Origin: Gracilimonas sp040882225
GTDB taxonomy: Bacteria; Bacteroidota; Rhodothermia; Balneolales; Balneolaceae
NCBI GenBank assembly: GCA_040882225.1
Contig: JBBEBR010000014.1
Span: forward strand, 124,001-188,000
DNA length: 64,000 bases
Direction: 5' to 3'
Part shown: positions 1-9,444 of the stretch, piece by piece
Position numbering within the stretch: position 1 is the stretch's first letter
Layout of the letters: the number at the start of each line of letters is the position of its first letter
The notes under the pieces: generated by a model
What the model saw: the letters and a program-made list of their open reading frames with translations, nothing else
The model's database searches: none
What the model was told of the DNA's origin: nothing
Program-made: the position numbers and the translations under genes

Positions 1-2725
1 GATCCCCGTCCCCGTCCACATCCCCAAAGGAAGAGGAACCGCTATTAACCCCGTCGAGAGAACTGCCGGAGTCAGAGAAGCTACCGTTACCGTCATTAAT
101 ATATAAAGTGCTTGTTGAATAGGAGCCGTTATGACCTGAAATGACCAAGTCGAGATCTCCATCCCCGTCCACATCCCCAAAGGAAGAGGAACTTCTGTGA
201 ACCCCTTCAAGAGCAACACCGGAATCCGAGAAACCACCGTTTCCGTCATTGGTGTATAAAGTACTTGTAGTAGTCGAACCATTAAACCCGGTAATGAGCA
301 GGTCGATATCCCCGTCTCCATCCACATCGCCAAAGGAAGAGGAGCCGTGCCGAACTCCCGATAAGCCGGCATTAGCATTCACAAAGCCTAGTACTTTTAG
401 ATTTAAAACGGTGAAACTGCCAGCATAGGCTGCCGTTCCATTTTCATTGGTTACCGAAACTTCCGCAAAACCGGGATCTATATTCGGAACAGTAACCACC
501 AGTTTGGTTTCAGAGGCGGAGACAACGTTTGCGCTTGTTCCATCAAACCTCACAGTATTACCTGAGGTAGAAGCGGAGAATTGAGAACCGTAAATCGTAA
601 CGTTAGAGCCAGGTGCCGCAGCATTTGGGGTGATGTCGGTGATGGAAATATTTGAAGTATTAGCGCCCCCCTCATTCTCATAAAGGTTAGTTACAGCAGA
701 ACCGGCATTGTTTTGCCCGGAAATAAGAAGATCGAGATCCCCGTCGCCTTCCACGTCCGCAAAGGCCACAGAGCTATATCGAACCCCCTCGAGTGTTTGC
801 CCGGAGTCGGAAAACCCACCGTTGCCATTATTGAGGTAGAGTTTGCTGACGTATTGATTAGAGCTGTTTTCTCCGGTAATCAGCAGGTCGGGGTCCCCGT
901 CGCCCTCCACGTCGGCAAAGGCCACGGAGCTTTGTAAAACTCCCTCGAGGGTTTCCCCGGAGTCGGAAAACCCACCGTTGCCATCATTGAGATAGAGTTT
1001 GCTGATGCGTTGACCAGAGCTATTGTATCCGGTAATCAGCAGGTCGGGGTCCCCGTCGCCCTCCACGTCGGCAAAGGCGACTGAACTGTAGGCAACCCCC
1101 TCGAGTGTTTCCCCGGAGTCGGAAAACCCACCGTTGCCATCATTGAGGTAGAGTGTGCTGATGCGTAGATTAGAGCTGTTTCGTCCGGTTATCAGCAGGT
1201 CGAGGTCCCCGTCGCCCTCCACGTCGGTAAAGGCCACGGAGCTTAGGTTAACTCCCTCGAGTGTTTGCCCGGAGTCGGAAAACCCACCGTTGCCATCATT
1301 GAGATAGAGTTTGCTGATGTGTTGATTAGAGCTATTTATTCCGGTAATCAGCAGGTCGGGGTCCCCGTCGCCCTCCACATCGGCAAAGGTCACTGAGCCA
1401 TAGTTAACTCCCTCGAGGGTTTGTCCGGAGTCAGAAAACCCACCGTTTCCATCATTGAGATAGAGTTTGCTGACGTTTTGATTAGAGCTGTTTAGTCCGG
1501 TAATCAGCAGGTCGGGGTCCCCGTCGCCCTCCACGTCGGCAAAGGCGACTGAACTGTAGGCAACCCCCTCGAGTGTTTCCCCGGAGTCGGAAAACCCACC
1601 GTTGCCATCATTGAGGTAGAGTGTGCTGATGCGTAGATTAGAGCTGTTTCGTCCGGTAATCAGCAGGTCGAGATGGCCGTCTCCAGTCACATCCTCAAAA
1701 GCATGGGATCCTTGCCAAACGTTGGGTAAACCTGAATCTGTGAGCTGAAAATTTAGTTCTGTTTCCGCTAAGACCGAAAAAGTACTGGCATAGTCGGTTG
1801 TCCCATTTGTATTGGTTACCGAAACTTGTGCAAAACCAGGCTCAATATCAGGCACAGTTACCACAAGTTTAGTCTCAGAGGCGGAGACAACGGTTGCGCT
1901 TGTTCCATCAAACCTCACAGTGTTAGCTGAGGTAGAAGCGGAGAATTGAGAACCGTAAATCGTGACGTTGGTACCCGGTGCTGCGGCGTTGGGAGTAACA
2001 GAGGTTATCGCAAACTGCGATTCGAGGGGTTCACCCGAATCCTCCACCAAACCAGTAATCGCAATATTATCCACAAATACGGCATCTAAACCCACGCTGG
2101 TATCGCCATCTTTGGTATACCAAAAATCGATAAAGTATTCACCTGCGGGCAAATCAAAAACAGGGCTATCGGCCCAGGAATAGTCTCCGGAGGCATATCC
2201 TAACAGAGAATCTTCAATAGTGACTATTAGCTCATCCCAATCAGTTTCGCTGCTTGTTCTGAACTTAAATTGCAAAGTTCCGCCATCTGAACCGATGTTT
2301 ACTAAAAATCCAATATTTGAGTTTTGATTATGTGTGATGGAACCGCTCTTCAGGCTAAACCCACTTCCATAAGTTTCTGAAGATTGAGTAACCGTCCAAG
2401 TGTTAGAACTTGTAGTCCTGTCAAAGTGAGTGCCAGAGGTAATGGATGAGAAATTATCAGGATAACTGCCATCGCTAAAATCATAAAGAGTATCAGCAAG
2501 TACAGAGTTTGCTACTTTATTTTGATTTTGAACGGAGCTATTGAGTTCTATTGCCTGAGCATTTTTTTGCAAAGATGTATTTTCGGATGATCTGTCCTGA
2601 GCTAATACTTCACTTTGTGAAATGAATATCAACAGAAAACCTAAGAGAAAGTATTTGCAATACGGCATAGTAGTAAAGGTATATTTTCTAAGAAATTTTA
2701 TTCCCGCTAACATGAGATTCTTCAT
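1..2725 (-). CDS. FG-GAP/TIG repeat surface protein (3' end outside window)
   Basis: A very large secreted protein; about 908 codons are visible and the frame is still open at base 1. After the ATG at 2725 (GGGGAC upstream) a hydrophobic signal segment lies near residues 20-43 and ends in LAQ. Next comes a jelly-roll/MAM-like domain of about 150 residues, an IPT/TIG domain (about 1745-2010), a block of FG-GAP/VCBS repeats with a D-x-D/E-G-D-x-D calcium-loop signature (about 660-1740), a second TIG domain (about 375-655) nearly identical to the first, and a second FG-GAP block (1-360). Such repeats form calcium-stabilised beta-propellers in surface and adhesion proteins. The start lies 15 nt after the preceding lipoprotein gene, so the two are probably co-transcribed. 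A T9SS sorting domain could lie beyond the window; that is not seen. Confidence 0.85.
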   Translation of the reverse strand, partial: MKNLMLAGIKFLRKYTFTTMPYCKYFLLGFLLIFISQSEVLAQDRSSENTSLQKNAQAIELNSSVQNQNKVANSVLADTLYDFSDGSYPDNFSSITSGTHFDRTTSSNTWTVTQSSETYGSGFSLKSGSITHNQNSNIGFLVNIGSDGGTLQFKFRTSSETDWDELIVTIEDSLLGYASGDYSWADSPVFDLPAGEYFIDFWYTKDGDTSVGLDAVFVDNIAITGLVEDSGEPLESQFAITSVTPNAAAPGTNVTIYGSQFSASTSANTVRFDGTSATVVSASETKLVVTVPDIEPGFAQVSVTNTNGTTDYASTFSVLAETELNFQLTDSGLPNVWQGSHAFEDVTGDGHLDLLITGRNSSNLRISTLYLNDGNGGFSDSGETLEGVAYSSVAFADVEGDGDPDLLITGLNSSNQNVSKLYLNDGNGGFSDSGQTLEGVNYGSVTFADVEGDGDPDLLITGINSSNQHISKLYLNDGNGGFSDSGQTLEGVNLSSVAFTDVEGDGDLDLLITGRNSSNLRISTLYLNDGNGGFSDSGETLEGVAYSSVAFADVEGDGDPDLLITGYNSSGQRISKLYLNDGNGGFSDSGETLEGVLQSSVAFADVEGDGDPDLLITGENSSNQYVSKLYLNNGNGGFSDSGQTLEGVRYSSVAFADVEGDGDLDLLISGQNNAGSAVTNLYENEGGANTSNISITDITPNAAAPGSNVTIYGSQFSASTSGNTVRFDGTSANVVSASETKLVVTVPNIDPGFAEVSVTNENGTAAYAGSFTVLNLKVLGFVNANAGLSGVRHGSSSFGDVDGDGDIDLLITGFNGSTTTSTLYTNDGNGGFSDSGVALEGVHRSSSSFGDVDGDGDLDLVISGHNGSYSTSTLYINDGNGSFSDSGSSLDGVNSGSSSFGDVDGDGD
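719..1740 (-). repeat. Tandem 156-bp (52-residue) FG-GAP coding repeats
   Basis: The landmark GGTAAT/GGAAAT recurs at 719, 875, 1031, 1187, 1343, 1499 and 1655, exactly every 156 bp, so every unit is in frame. The units encode the core GDGDPDLLITG plus a variable linker. The segments near 1031-1188 and 1499-1656 are identical by eye, while neighbouring units differ, which points to recent duplication or gene conversion. A second block near the left edge has a 153-bp period (landmarks at 1, 154 and 307). Confidence 0.9.
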
Positions 2726-2740
2726 AATGTGTCCCCGAAA

Positions 2741-3661
2741 TTATTGTATAACAGCTTCATCAAAGGCTGATATCTCGATATCAAAACCTTCAATATTTTT
2801 TAATACAGATGTTGCAGAAATGGAAATACTACTGCTTGAAAAATTAGAAAGAGGAGTGAAGGTTATTTCACAGATTCCACCACCTCCGCTTAGTGGAGGA
2901 AGGTTATTTCCTGCTACACCAGCTTCAATTGTAATTCTATTACTCGCTATTTTATGGAAAGAAATGATTTCCGCGCCTTCTCTGTATAAAAAGCTGGTAT
3001 TATCATTATATATCCTTACGTCTTGTTCCCGAACCTCTAATTCATTGCTGTTATAATTTATAGCAAGAGAAAATGAGGTAAGCTCATCTGTTGGTTCAAT
3101 TTCATCTATGAAAATAAAAGCGGTAAAAGTGCCGTCATCATTTGCCTGAATATTTCTTGGGCGAAATAAAAAGCCGCGGCCATGTAAGGCATCTACTTCA
3201 AAAGTCTCTGAAAAAGTTTTGTTTTTTTGGGGGTCGGGGATATAACTAACCTCTACATCAAAATTGTATACTTCACCATTGAACGTTTCAACAAGATTAA
3301 AAAGCTGAACATAGGTTTCAGTTTGATAGTCACTGTACTCAATATCGCTAATATTCTGTGACGGGCTCGCAATTCTATAACGATATTGAAGGTTATCCAT
3401 CGCTTCTACAGGTTCCCATTGTATTTCAATATTTGACGATGTAAAGGGAGTGGTTGGTAAATTGAGCAATCGCAGGTCTGAGATGGTAAAATCTGGATTT
3501 TCGGGATCGTTGGGGTTATCCGCTCCGGGAACTTCGTCAGGTAATGGTTCATCACCCACAGAATCTATAATTAGGTCACAAGCGCTTAAGCTAAGCGTCA
3601 AAATTAGTATAGCGAATAAACCCCGCACTGATAACGTAGTGGTGCTTTTTGTTTGAATCAT
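2741..3661 (-). CDS. Secreted lipoprotein with Fn3-like and cohesin-like domains
   Basis: A 306-residue predicted lipoprotein. A signal peptide ends in the lipobox LSAC at about residue 28, followed by an acidic Asp/Pro/Glu linker. A fibronectin type III-like beta-sandwich (roughly residues 60-155) comes next. The C-terminal part (about 160-300) has the strand pattern of a cohesin-type domain, including SLAINYNSNELEV and a glycine-rich turn before EITFTPL. The domain assignments are by pattern only. It starts 4 nt after the PEGA gene and ends 15 nt before the FG-GAP gene, so it belongs to the same operon. It may be an outer-membrane anchor or partner for the large repeat protein; that role is inference. 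Confidence 0.75.
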   Translation of the reverse strand: MIQTKSTTTLSVRGLFAILILTLSLSACDLIIDSVGDEPLPDEVPGADNPNDPENPDFTISDLRLLNLPTTPFTSSNIEIQWEPVEAMDNLQYRYRIASPSQNISDIEYSDYQTETYVQLFNLVETFNGEVYNFDVEVSYIPDPQKNKTFSETFEVDALHGRGFLFRPRNIQANDDGTFTAFIFIDEIEPTDELTSFSLAINYNSNELEVREQDVRIYNDNTSFLYREGAEIISFHKIASNRITIEAGVAGNNLPPLSGGGGICEITFTPLSNFSSSSISISATSVLKNIEGFDIEISAFDEAVIQ

Positions 3662-3665
3662 AATG

Positions 3666-5603
3666 CTAAAAATTAATATTCATACTAATTCCGGAATTTG
3701 CTGGATTAAATCTAAGCTTAGCGTTTTTCAGAATTTTTCTGTTAGATTTTTGCAGCAGTAAATCGAATGTTTCGAGTCCTTTTATGGCAGCTAAAACTGT
3801 TAAACCTAAAACCAGGTTGTCTTTGGATACCTGTGCATTTTCATAAGATGTGGCGTAGGTGTCTCTTAGACTCACGAAATTTGAAGAAGCTGATAAATAG
3901 CGTTCTCTGTCAGTTATGTAAAGGTCGTAATTCTCTTGATATTCAAGGTAGGATTTTACGGAGTAGCCAATTGCAGCCGCACTTCCAAGGAAATAGAGAA
4001 AACCACGCCCGCCTTTTCCTAAATAGCCGTGGCCTGTTCCTGGTATAAATAAAGATCGAAAAAAAGCTTTTCCTTTCGTTTTGGGTTCAAACTCATCAAC
4101 CAATACCATACTGCCGCTAAACGTATTAAATGTTAGCTCTTCTCTATGAGTTTTAAATCCGGGTTTTGAAACGGTAATATTGTAGGTGCCAAAAGGCAGG
4201 GATTCAATTTCAACAGGTAGCTTCTCAAAAGTGCTGTTATATCGTGTGCCAGCGATTCTTACTTCGGCATCTTCAAATATGCTGCTGATGCTGTATGTTC
4301 CAATGCCTTCAACTTGTACTAAATTAAAATTAAGAGTTTCGCTTTCATCGCGAGTCAGTTCAAAATCACCTGTTTCAGTGCGGAAATTTTTAAGAGAGGC
4401 CTCAATAGTATAATTACCAACTGGTAAATCAGCCACCCTTTTTGAGCCTTGCCATTGCTCTACTGTCTGGCCATTTTGTTTCAGCACAACATCGGCATCA
4501 GGTTGCATAACAGAGAACACAAGGTCTCCGGTAATCATACCTAAATTAATATTCTCGGTGAGGGTATCACCCAGAACTATTTCAATATTTTTTTTCTGAG
4601 AATCAAAACCCGAAGCCGTTACTTCCAGTTGGTGTAAACCGGGTGTTAATTTGATTTTATCACGCTCTGCCCGTACTTGTCCATCTACAAGCAAACCGGC
4701 ATTCGCTGGAATGGTATTCACTGTTAAATAACCGGCATATTCCTGTAAATTATAAGCTAAGGCATCGGTATTATTGTTGATTTGAAGTTCATCCGTTTGA
4801 GTTACGTATCCATCAAGTTCGAGCCGAATTGCATGAGGGCCTGGATAAACAGGTATTTGTATGGGGGTTCTTCCCTTGCTTCCGGGATCATCATCGAGAT
4901 AAACCGCAGCACCGGAAGGCTCGGAGTCTAATCGTAGAAAAATAGGATCAATTTCTTCCAGGGTATAGTTGAAATTATTTACGGTGGTTGAGGAAACCGT
5001 AACCGTATCTTCAACAATTCTGTATTGGTTTTTTTGAATTTGGATAACGTGCTGTCCTTCAGCAAGCCGAAGGTCGAGATATGTTCCTGAAACTATATTT
5101 TCTTCACCGTCAACAAATATGGTTGCATTTTCGGGGCTAATATTAATCCTTGCAGGAGCATCATTAAGTTTCCGGTTTCCGGTTATTTGTACTTCCCAAA
5201 CTTTACTGCTTTCTAAATTTATATCATAAGAAGCCAATACTAATTGAAATGGTGTAAACCCTTCCCGGTAAATTTCAACAACTCTCTCGTTAGGGGAGAG
5301 GTACAATAAACTGGCACCTGGCAACTGCTGAGATTTTAATATGCCATTGTTTGATTCGAAGGTGAATCCGGTAAGATCGGAGTTTATTCTCAAACCAGCG
5401 GTAAGTACACCGTTTACATCCCTGTTATCAGCCCTGTCGGCAATAAATTCTCCATCAGCAATTTTTGGTTCTCCAACCACTCTGAGTGTAGAAATATCAT
5501 CCTGAGCTCGTATTTCTACAGTAGCTGTGATGCTGATTAGTATGAGCAGCATTACAGAGAGAATAGATTTGAAAAACTGTTTTTGTATCACTTCTTCATG
5601 CAT
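3666..5603 (-). CDS. PEGA-repeat protein with C-terminal membrane domain
   Basis: A 645-residue secreted or membrane protein. The signal peptide is near residues 12-33. At least four PEGA-type beta-sandwich repeats follow between about residues 150 and 490, with features such as ATIFVDGEE, AAVYLDDDPGSKGRTP and AGLLVDGQV. The C-terminal part has a segment with hydrophobic stretches (IPGTGHGYLGKGGRGFLYFL, then another stretch) like the small membrane domain seen after PEGA repeats in Bacteroidota. PEGA domains are non-enzymatic surface or peptidoglycan-proximal modules. It lies between the LPP20-like gene (264 nt upstream) and the lipoprotein gene (4 nt downstream). The 264-nt gap may hold an internal promoter. 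Confidence 0.8.
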   Translation of the reverse strand: MHEEVIQKQFFKSILSVMLLILISITATVEIRAQDDISTLRVVGEPKIADGEFIADRADNRDVNGVLTAGLRINSDLTGFTFESNNGILKSQQLPGASLLYLSPNERVVEIYREGFTPFQLVLASYDINLESSKVWEVQITGNRKLNDAPARINISPENATIFVDGEENIVSGTYLDLRLAEGQHVIQIQKNQYRIVEDTVTVSSTTVNNFNYTLEEIDPIFLRLDSEPSGAAVYLDDDPGSKGRTPIQIPVYPGPHAIRLELDGYVTQTDELQINNNTDALAYNLQEYAGYLTVNTIPANAGLLVDGQVRAERDKIKLTPGLHQLEVTASGFDSQKKNIEIVLGDTLTENINLGMITGDLVFSVMQPDADVVLKQNGQTVEQWQGSKRVADLPVGNYTIEASLKNFRTETGDFELTRDESETLNFNLVQVEGIGTYSISSIFEDAEVRIAGTRYNSTFEKLPVEIESLPFGTYNITVSKPGFKTHREELTFNTFSGSMVLVDEFEPKTKGKAFFRSLFIPGTGHGYLGKGGRGFLYFLGSAAAIGYSVKSYLEYQENYDLYITDRERYLSASSNFVSLRDTYATSYENAQVSKDNLVLGLTVLAAIKGLETFDLLLQKSNRKILKNAKLRFNPANSGISMNINF

Positions 5604-5867
5604 CGTTTAATTTTAAACCTATTTATTTGCTCCTTTTGCCCGAAAATCCAAAGAAAAGGATACGAATTAGATATTGAATTTTTACCACCCATTTATGCAG
5701 TAGGTGTACAGATTGTAATTTTGATTAATAATGTAGAGAAGAGCTCATATATAAGTCATACTGACTTCTATAGTTTTTGTCTCCGAAAATTGGTAATAAA
5801 CCAACATTGTCCTCAAATCTACCCCTTCCCGATAGAGATGATATGCTATCATCAAAAAACTTCAAAA

Positions 5868-7760
5868 TTAGAAATTCACTTTAAAGTTACCTATTTCAAC
5901 CAGCGCATCATCCGACCATTCTTGTGGTTGCCATGCGCGAACATATATTTTTGGCTCGTCATCATTAAAGTCAATGAGCAGGAAAAGATATCCTTCATCA
6001 GAATAATCAGTTGAAGTATAGCTCTGCCTCATGCTAATACCATACACACCTTCCTGATTATTTTTTCTGTTTATTTTGAAGGACGAAAATCCTAAATGAA
6101 TGTCAGGTTTTGTGTCAAAAAGCATTTTTTGGCGGTCCAGAAATTCCCCTTTGGTTTGCCGTAAATATTCCACACTTGGTTGCTGAGGTTCATTTTGCTC
6201 ATAAGCGAAATCGTTAGAAGACCCCTCATCCACTCGCAGCACCCGTCCGGTAATTATAACTGCTTCTTCGGCGAACATAGTACCAAGTTGAGATAAGTCT
6301 CGTGTCATATATGCGGTGCGGTATTTCTCCACAAACTTGATCATGATTTGGCGTTTATCCCAGTCTTCGCCATACTTGGAAGCATTTTTAAACTCTTCAT
6401 ACATTCCGTCCATTATCCCAAAGTTGATATCTACCACAGCACCGGTGCTGTCAAAATCGGGAATTAGATACTCCTTGCTTTGCATGTTTACTGATGTATA
6501 AGCAGCTGTAGAAGAAAGTTGTCGAAATTCCCACCCTTCAAAAGTATTGTTAATATCAGCTTTCGAAGAATTTTTGGAGATGCTTAGTTTATTATAACGC
6601 TCCATGTTGGACAATTTCCTATTCAGAAACTCATCTTCTTGCCAAGGCTCATGTTTTACATTTTTATTGAAATAATCTTGCAACGAAATCAAATGGTTTG
6701 GCACCACTTCTTTTAGCTGCTCAATATCAAGGGCTAAAAGCTCTTCTTCCTCTTCTTCCATATTAAATTCTTCCAAAAAACTATTTAACGTGATGTTTTC
6801 TGAAACCGGCTCAAGCTTAATGTCTTCTTTCTTTTCCTTAACAGGTTCGTCTAAATTCACGGTTTTTGTATATCCGTTGAAAGGAGGTTTCTGCACCAAA
6901 TTCCACAAGTCTCCAACTTCTTTTATCTCTGTTCTGTTTTCGTAGAAGTCATACTTAACATTTATTCTCAGCGACTTAAACTGTGTACTTGAACCATATA
7001 AATTAATAATAGCTGTACCATCCTGAGATTTTGTGGAAATTTGATTATTGCCATCCCAGTAACTGATATCTAAGGTCTCGGCTTTCTTCCCATTTACATA
7101 TACCGCTAAGCTTATTTCTCTTTCTTTGTCGGTAATTAATTCGTCAGCTATAACTTCAAAAGTTGAAGAGCTCATGATATTTGAGATGCGGTCGGAACTT
7201 TCCAGGTATAAATTAAATCCTTTATGCTCCAGGCGTTGCTCAGGAATTGAATTCAAAAGTATCAGCGAGTAGTAATAATATTTAAGAGCACTGGCAAAAC
7301 GATTATCATCTTCGTAACTGCTGGCTTTATCAAAAATGTCTTTTACCAGCTGCTTACGGGTATCGAAAATCTTATTCACCTCAGATTTCTCAATATATTT
7401 GAAAACATAGATACCACAATCTCTGGGTTCTTTCTTTGTGCGCAGGTTTTTTAAGGATGCAGACGAGTAGGTTTTAACTATCCCCTCAACTTCCTCCTTG
7501 TATTTACCTTCATTATCAGTGATGCTCTCGGAAACTTTACTGGTAAATTCTGATTGCACGTTGATAGCTATCTTCGAAAGCAACTGGTCTATAGCGTTAG
7601 ATGTACTTTCATTATCGTTTTGAGAACATGCATCTCCCCAATACATACTTTCGTTGGCTTTTATCTTTTCAATTTCAGGATCAGCCTGACTGTAAATAGC
7701 AGGTGAAACACTTAATAAGAGTACAATTAAAGATGATATTTTTGTTATTTGATTCATCAT
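5868..7760 (-). CDS. LPP20-like secreted protein with C-terminal NTF2-like domain
   Basis: A 630-residue exported protein with a signal peptide ending near YSQ at about residue 25. Residues 30-130 resemble the LPP20 fold: a conserved W near the start, then a helix with regular alanine/isoleucine spacing and a KYIEKSEV ending. The middle carries a glutamate-rich run (EEEEEE, about residues 330-340). The segment around residues 480-615 (KYRTAYMTRDLSQLGTMFAE) looks like an NTF2/SnoaL-type domain. The start lies 3 nt after the transglutaminase-like gene, so the two are translationally close. Function unknown; LPP20-type proteins in other phyla belong to outer-membrane and flagellar-associated assemblies. 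Confidence 0.7.
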   Translation of the reverse strand: MMNQITKISSLIVLLLSVSPAIYSQADPEIEKIKANESMYWGDACSQNDNESTSNAIDQLLSKIAINVQSEFTSKVSESITDNEGKYKEEVEGIVKTYSSASLKNLRTKKEPRDCGIYVFKYIEKSEVNKIFDTRKQLVKDIFDKASSYEDDNRFASALKYYYYSLILLNSIPEQRLEHKGFNLYLESSDRISNIMSSSTFEVIADELITDKEREISLAVYVNGKKAETLDISYWDGNNQISTKSQDGTAIINLYGSSTQFKSLRINVKYDFYENRTEIKEVGDLWNLVQKPPFNGYTKTVNLDEPVKEKKEDIKLEPVSENITLNSFLEEFNMEEEEEELLALDIEQLKEVVPNHLISLQDYFNKNVKHEPWQEDEFLNRKLSNMERYNKLSISKNSSKADINNTFEGWEFRQLSSTAAYTSVNMQSKEYLIPDFDSTGAVVDINFGIMDGMYEEFKNASKYGEDWDKRQIMIKFVEKYRTAYMTRDLSQLGTMFAEEAVIITGRVLRVDEGSSNDFAYEQNEPQQPSVEYLRQTKGEFLDRQKMLFDTKPDIHLGFSSFKINRKNNQEGVYGISMRQSYTSTDYSDEGYLFLLIDFNDDEPKIYVRAWQPQEWSDDALVEIGNFKVNF

Positions 7761-7763
7761 TTT

Positions 7764-9299
7764 CTAAAAGCTAACAATTTCTGGTTTTTCGTTTTTGTAC
7801 TGAGACATGGTCATTCCCACATTCGCATTTATATAAGTAGGGTCAGCTACTATATACTTTTTACCTCCGTGAAAGTGAGCATCGCCCTCTACGTTATCAC
7901 TGAACAAGACCGCCGTGGCTAAATGTTTACTGTATCTTAAACCAACCACTTCCATTTTTAACAACTCCTGAACCAGATTGGCGAAGAGAATAGAACGATC
8001 ATCGCAATCGGAATAGGGGTAGAATAGAGTTTCTTCAGGAAGCATATATTTTTCTCTATCAAATTGATCCTGATCGGTTTTGTAATCGAACGATGTTTGT
8101 ACAAAACGAAGCAGGAAATTAACAGCTTCTTCTTCACTCATTTCAGAAATAGCCGGCGCGAGAACCTTATAGATAGCATTTTTTGAGTTTTCTGATAGTG
8201 AAGCAGTAAAGAAAACAGGGAGTTCTGTAAGAGGAAAATATTCGAAATAGGTAATCAGGTTTTTATCAAGGGATAACGGAATTTCATAATCAATCTCATC
8301 AAAAGAGAAGGAAAGAGTTCTCTGCTCTACTGATTTTGAATCGCCAAGATTTGGCAGTTTGGTGATGCGCAGGTTTAACTTTTTGCTTTGCGCCTTATGA
8401 GTTCCCGTATAAGTAAAAATAGAACTTGGCGTTTGTTTATGCTCATTAAGGTCTATTACATAATATTTCTCATTATCAAGAGTGTAGAACTTGGTGTTGA
8501 AAACATCATATTCAACAGCGAATAAGTTATAGACACCATTCTGATCATAACCAATACGAACCTTGTAACCGGATTTTGTTAATAAGAACCAATTGTAAAG
8601 GCTGATTAATTTACTGTCGTACCCTTCAAAAATAGTATTGGTAATATCATTTAGCAGTAAAACATAACCCCAGTCGTTAAGATCGAGATCGCCCCGAACT
8701 TTTTGAGAATATTCTATAAGTGGGGTATGGTCTATACTGCTCACTTTATCCCAAAATTCAGCAATTTTTTTGTTATCGGTTTTGCTACTAACAAATTCAT
8801 TAGCGCTAAAAAACTCCCTGAGTTTGGTTGGGTATTCTAAAGGGATCTTGGACGAGAAATAGTTGATCGTGGTTTTTTGAGTATTCAACCCCTCAAACAT
8901 AGACTTCTCGGCAGGTAAATCAATTTTTACAGGCGGAGTATCGACAAATTCAGGAATGTCTATGGTAATATTATCCTTTATAGGCGGAGTATCGCCCGGG
9001 GCTTTATTTTCAACAATCGGGCGAGGTGGGGCAGAAGGTATTTCTACAGGCTTTTTTTCTTTATAGGAAGGAGCGCCTTCTTTGATACCAACCTCTTCCC
9101 AGGTTTTTTCTAAAAGCTCAACAAACTCTTTATCAAATTTGTCCCGGTATTCTTTGAACTCAGCTTCTTGCTGTTGCTTCCATTTTTCATACTCATCTTG
9201 AGCAAGAATTGAAGATGGAATCAACAGAATTATAATAAAAGATAAAATTATAGAAAGTGAAACGTACTGATTTGCACCCTTAGTTATATTAAACCCCAT
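7764..9299 (-). CDS. Secreted transglutaminase-like cysteine protease-fold protein
   Basis: A 511-residue protein. A signal peptide spans about residues 13-33, followed by a charged coiled-coil-like stretch and a Pro-rich linker (about 75-125). The C-terminal region carries a transglutaminase-like core with a plausible triad C432 (in YSDCDDRS), H459 (in SKHLATAV) and D486 (in VADPTY). The domain is complete, so activity is possible: peptide cleavage, crosslinking or amide hydrolysis in the periplasm. It is the first gene of the minus-strand surface operon and diverges from the LPP20 lipoprotein gene; promoters for both are expected in 9300-9444. Confidence 0.8.
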   Translation of the reverse strand: MGFNITKGANQYVSLSIILSFIIILLIPSSILAQDEYEKWKQQQEAEFKEYRDKFDKEFVELLEKTWEEVGIKEGAPSYKEKKPVEIPSAPPRPIVENKAPGDTPPIKDNITIDIPEFVDTPPVKIDLPAEKSMFEGLNTQKTTINYFSSKIPLEYPTKLREFFSANEFVSSKTDNKKIAEFWDKVSSIDHTPLIEYSQKVRGDLDLNDWGYVLLLNDITNTIFEGYDSKLISLYNWFLLTKSGYKVRIGYDQNGVYNLFAVEYDVFNTKFYTLDNEKYYVIDLNEHKQTPSSIFTYTGTHKAQSKKLNLRITKLPNLGDSKSVEQRTLSFSFDEIDYEIPLSLDKNLITYFEYFPLTELPVFFTASLSENSKNAIYKVLAPAISEMSEEEAVNFLLRFVQTSFDYKTDQDQFDREKYMLPEETLFYPYSDCDDRSILFANLVQELLKMEVVGLRYSKHLATAVLFSDNVEGDAHFHGGKKYIVADPTYINANVGMTMSQYKNEKPEIVSF

Positions 9300-9444
9300 T
9301 TTTTGGTACCTCGAAAACTTTAATAAAAAGAATTTTTACGAAATTCCACATAATTAGGTTGATAGTCAAATTAAAAAGATTTGTGTTGATTGATAAATCA
9401 TTTTATTATTGGTTCAACCAAAAACTAATTTTCAGGGTACAATT

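Noticed and set aside
719..1740. Regular repeats that might suggest a CRISPR array
   Set aside because: The 156-bp units are contiguous, in frame and encode FG-GAP motifs; there are no spacers and no cas genes.
713..2183. Plus-strand reading frames at 713-937 and 1962-2183
   Set aside because: They are antisense to the FG-GAP repeat gene, and their composition follows from its repeats.
5604..5867. Possible small gene in the gap between the PEGA and LPP20-like genes
   Set aside because: The plus-strand frame there starts inside the PEGA gene leader and overlaps the LPP20-like gene end; no conserved product is seen.
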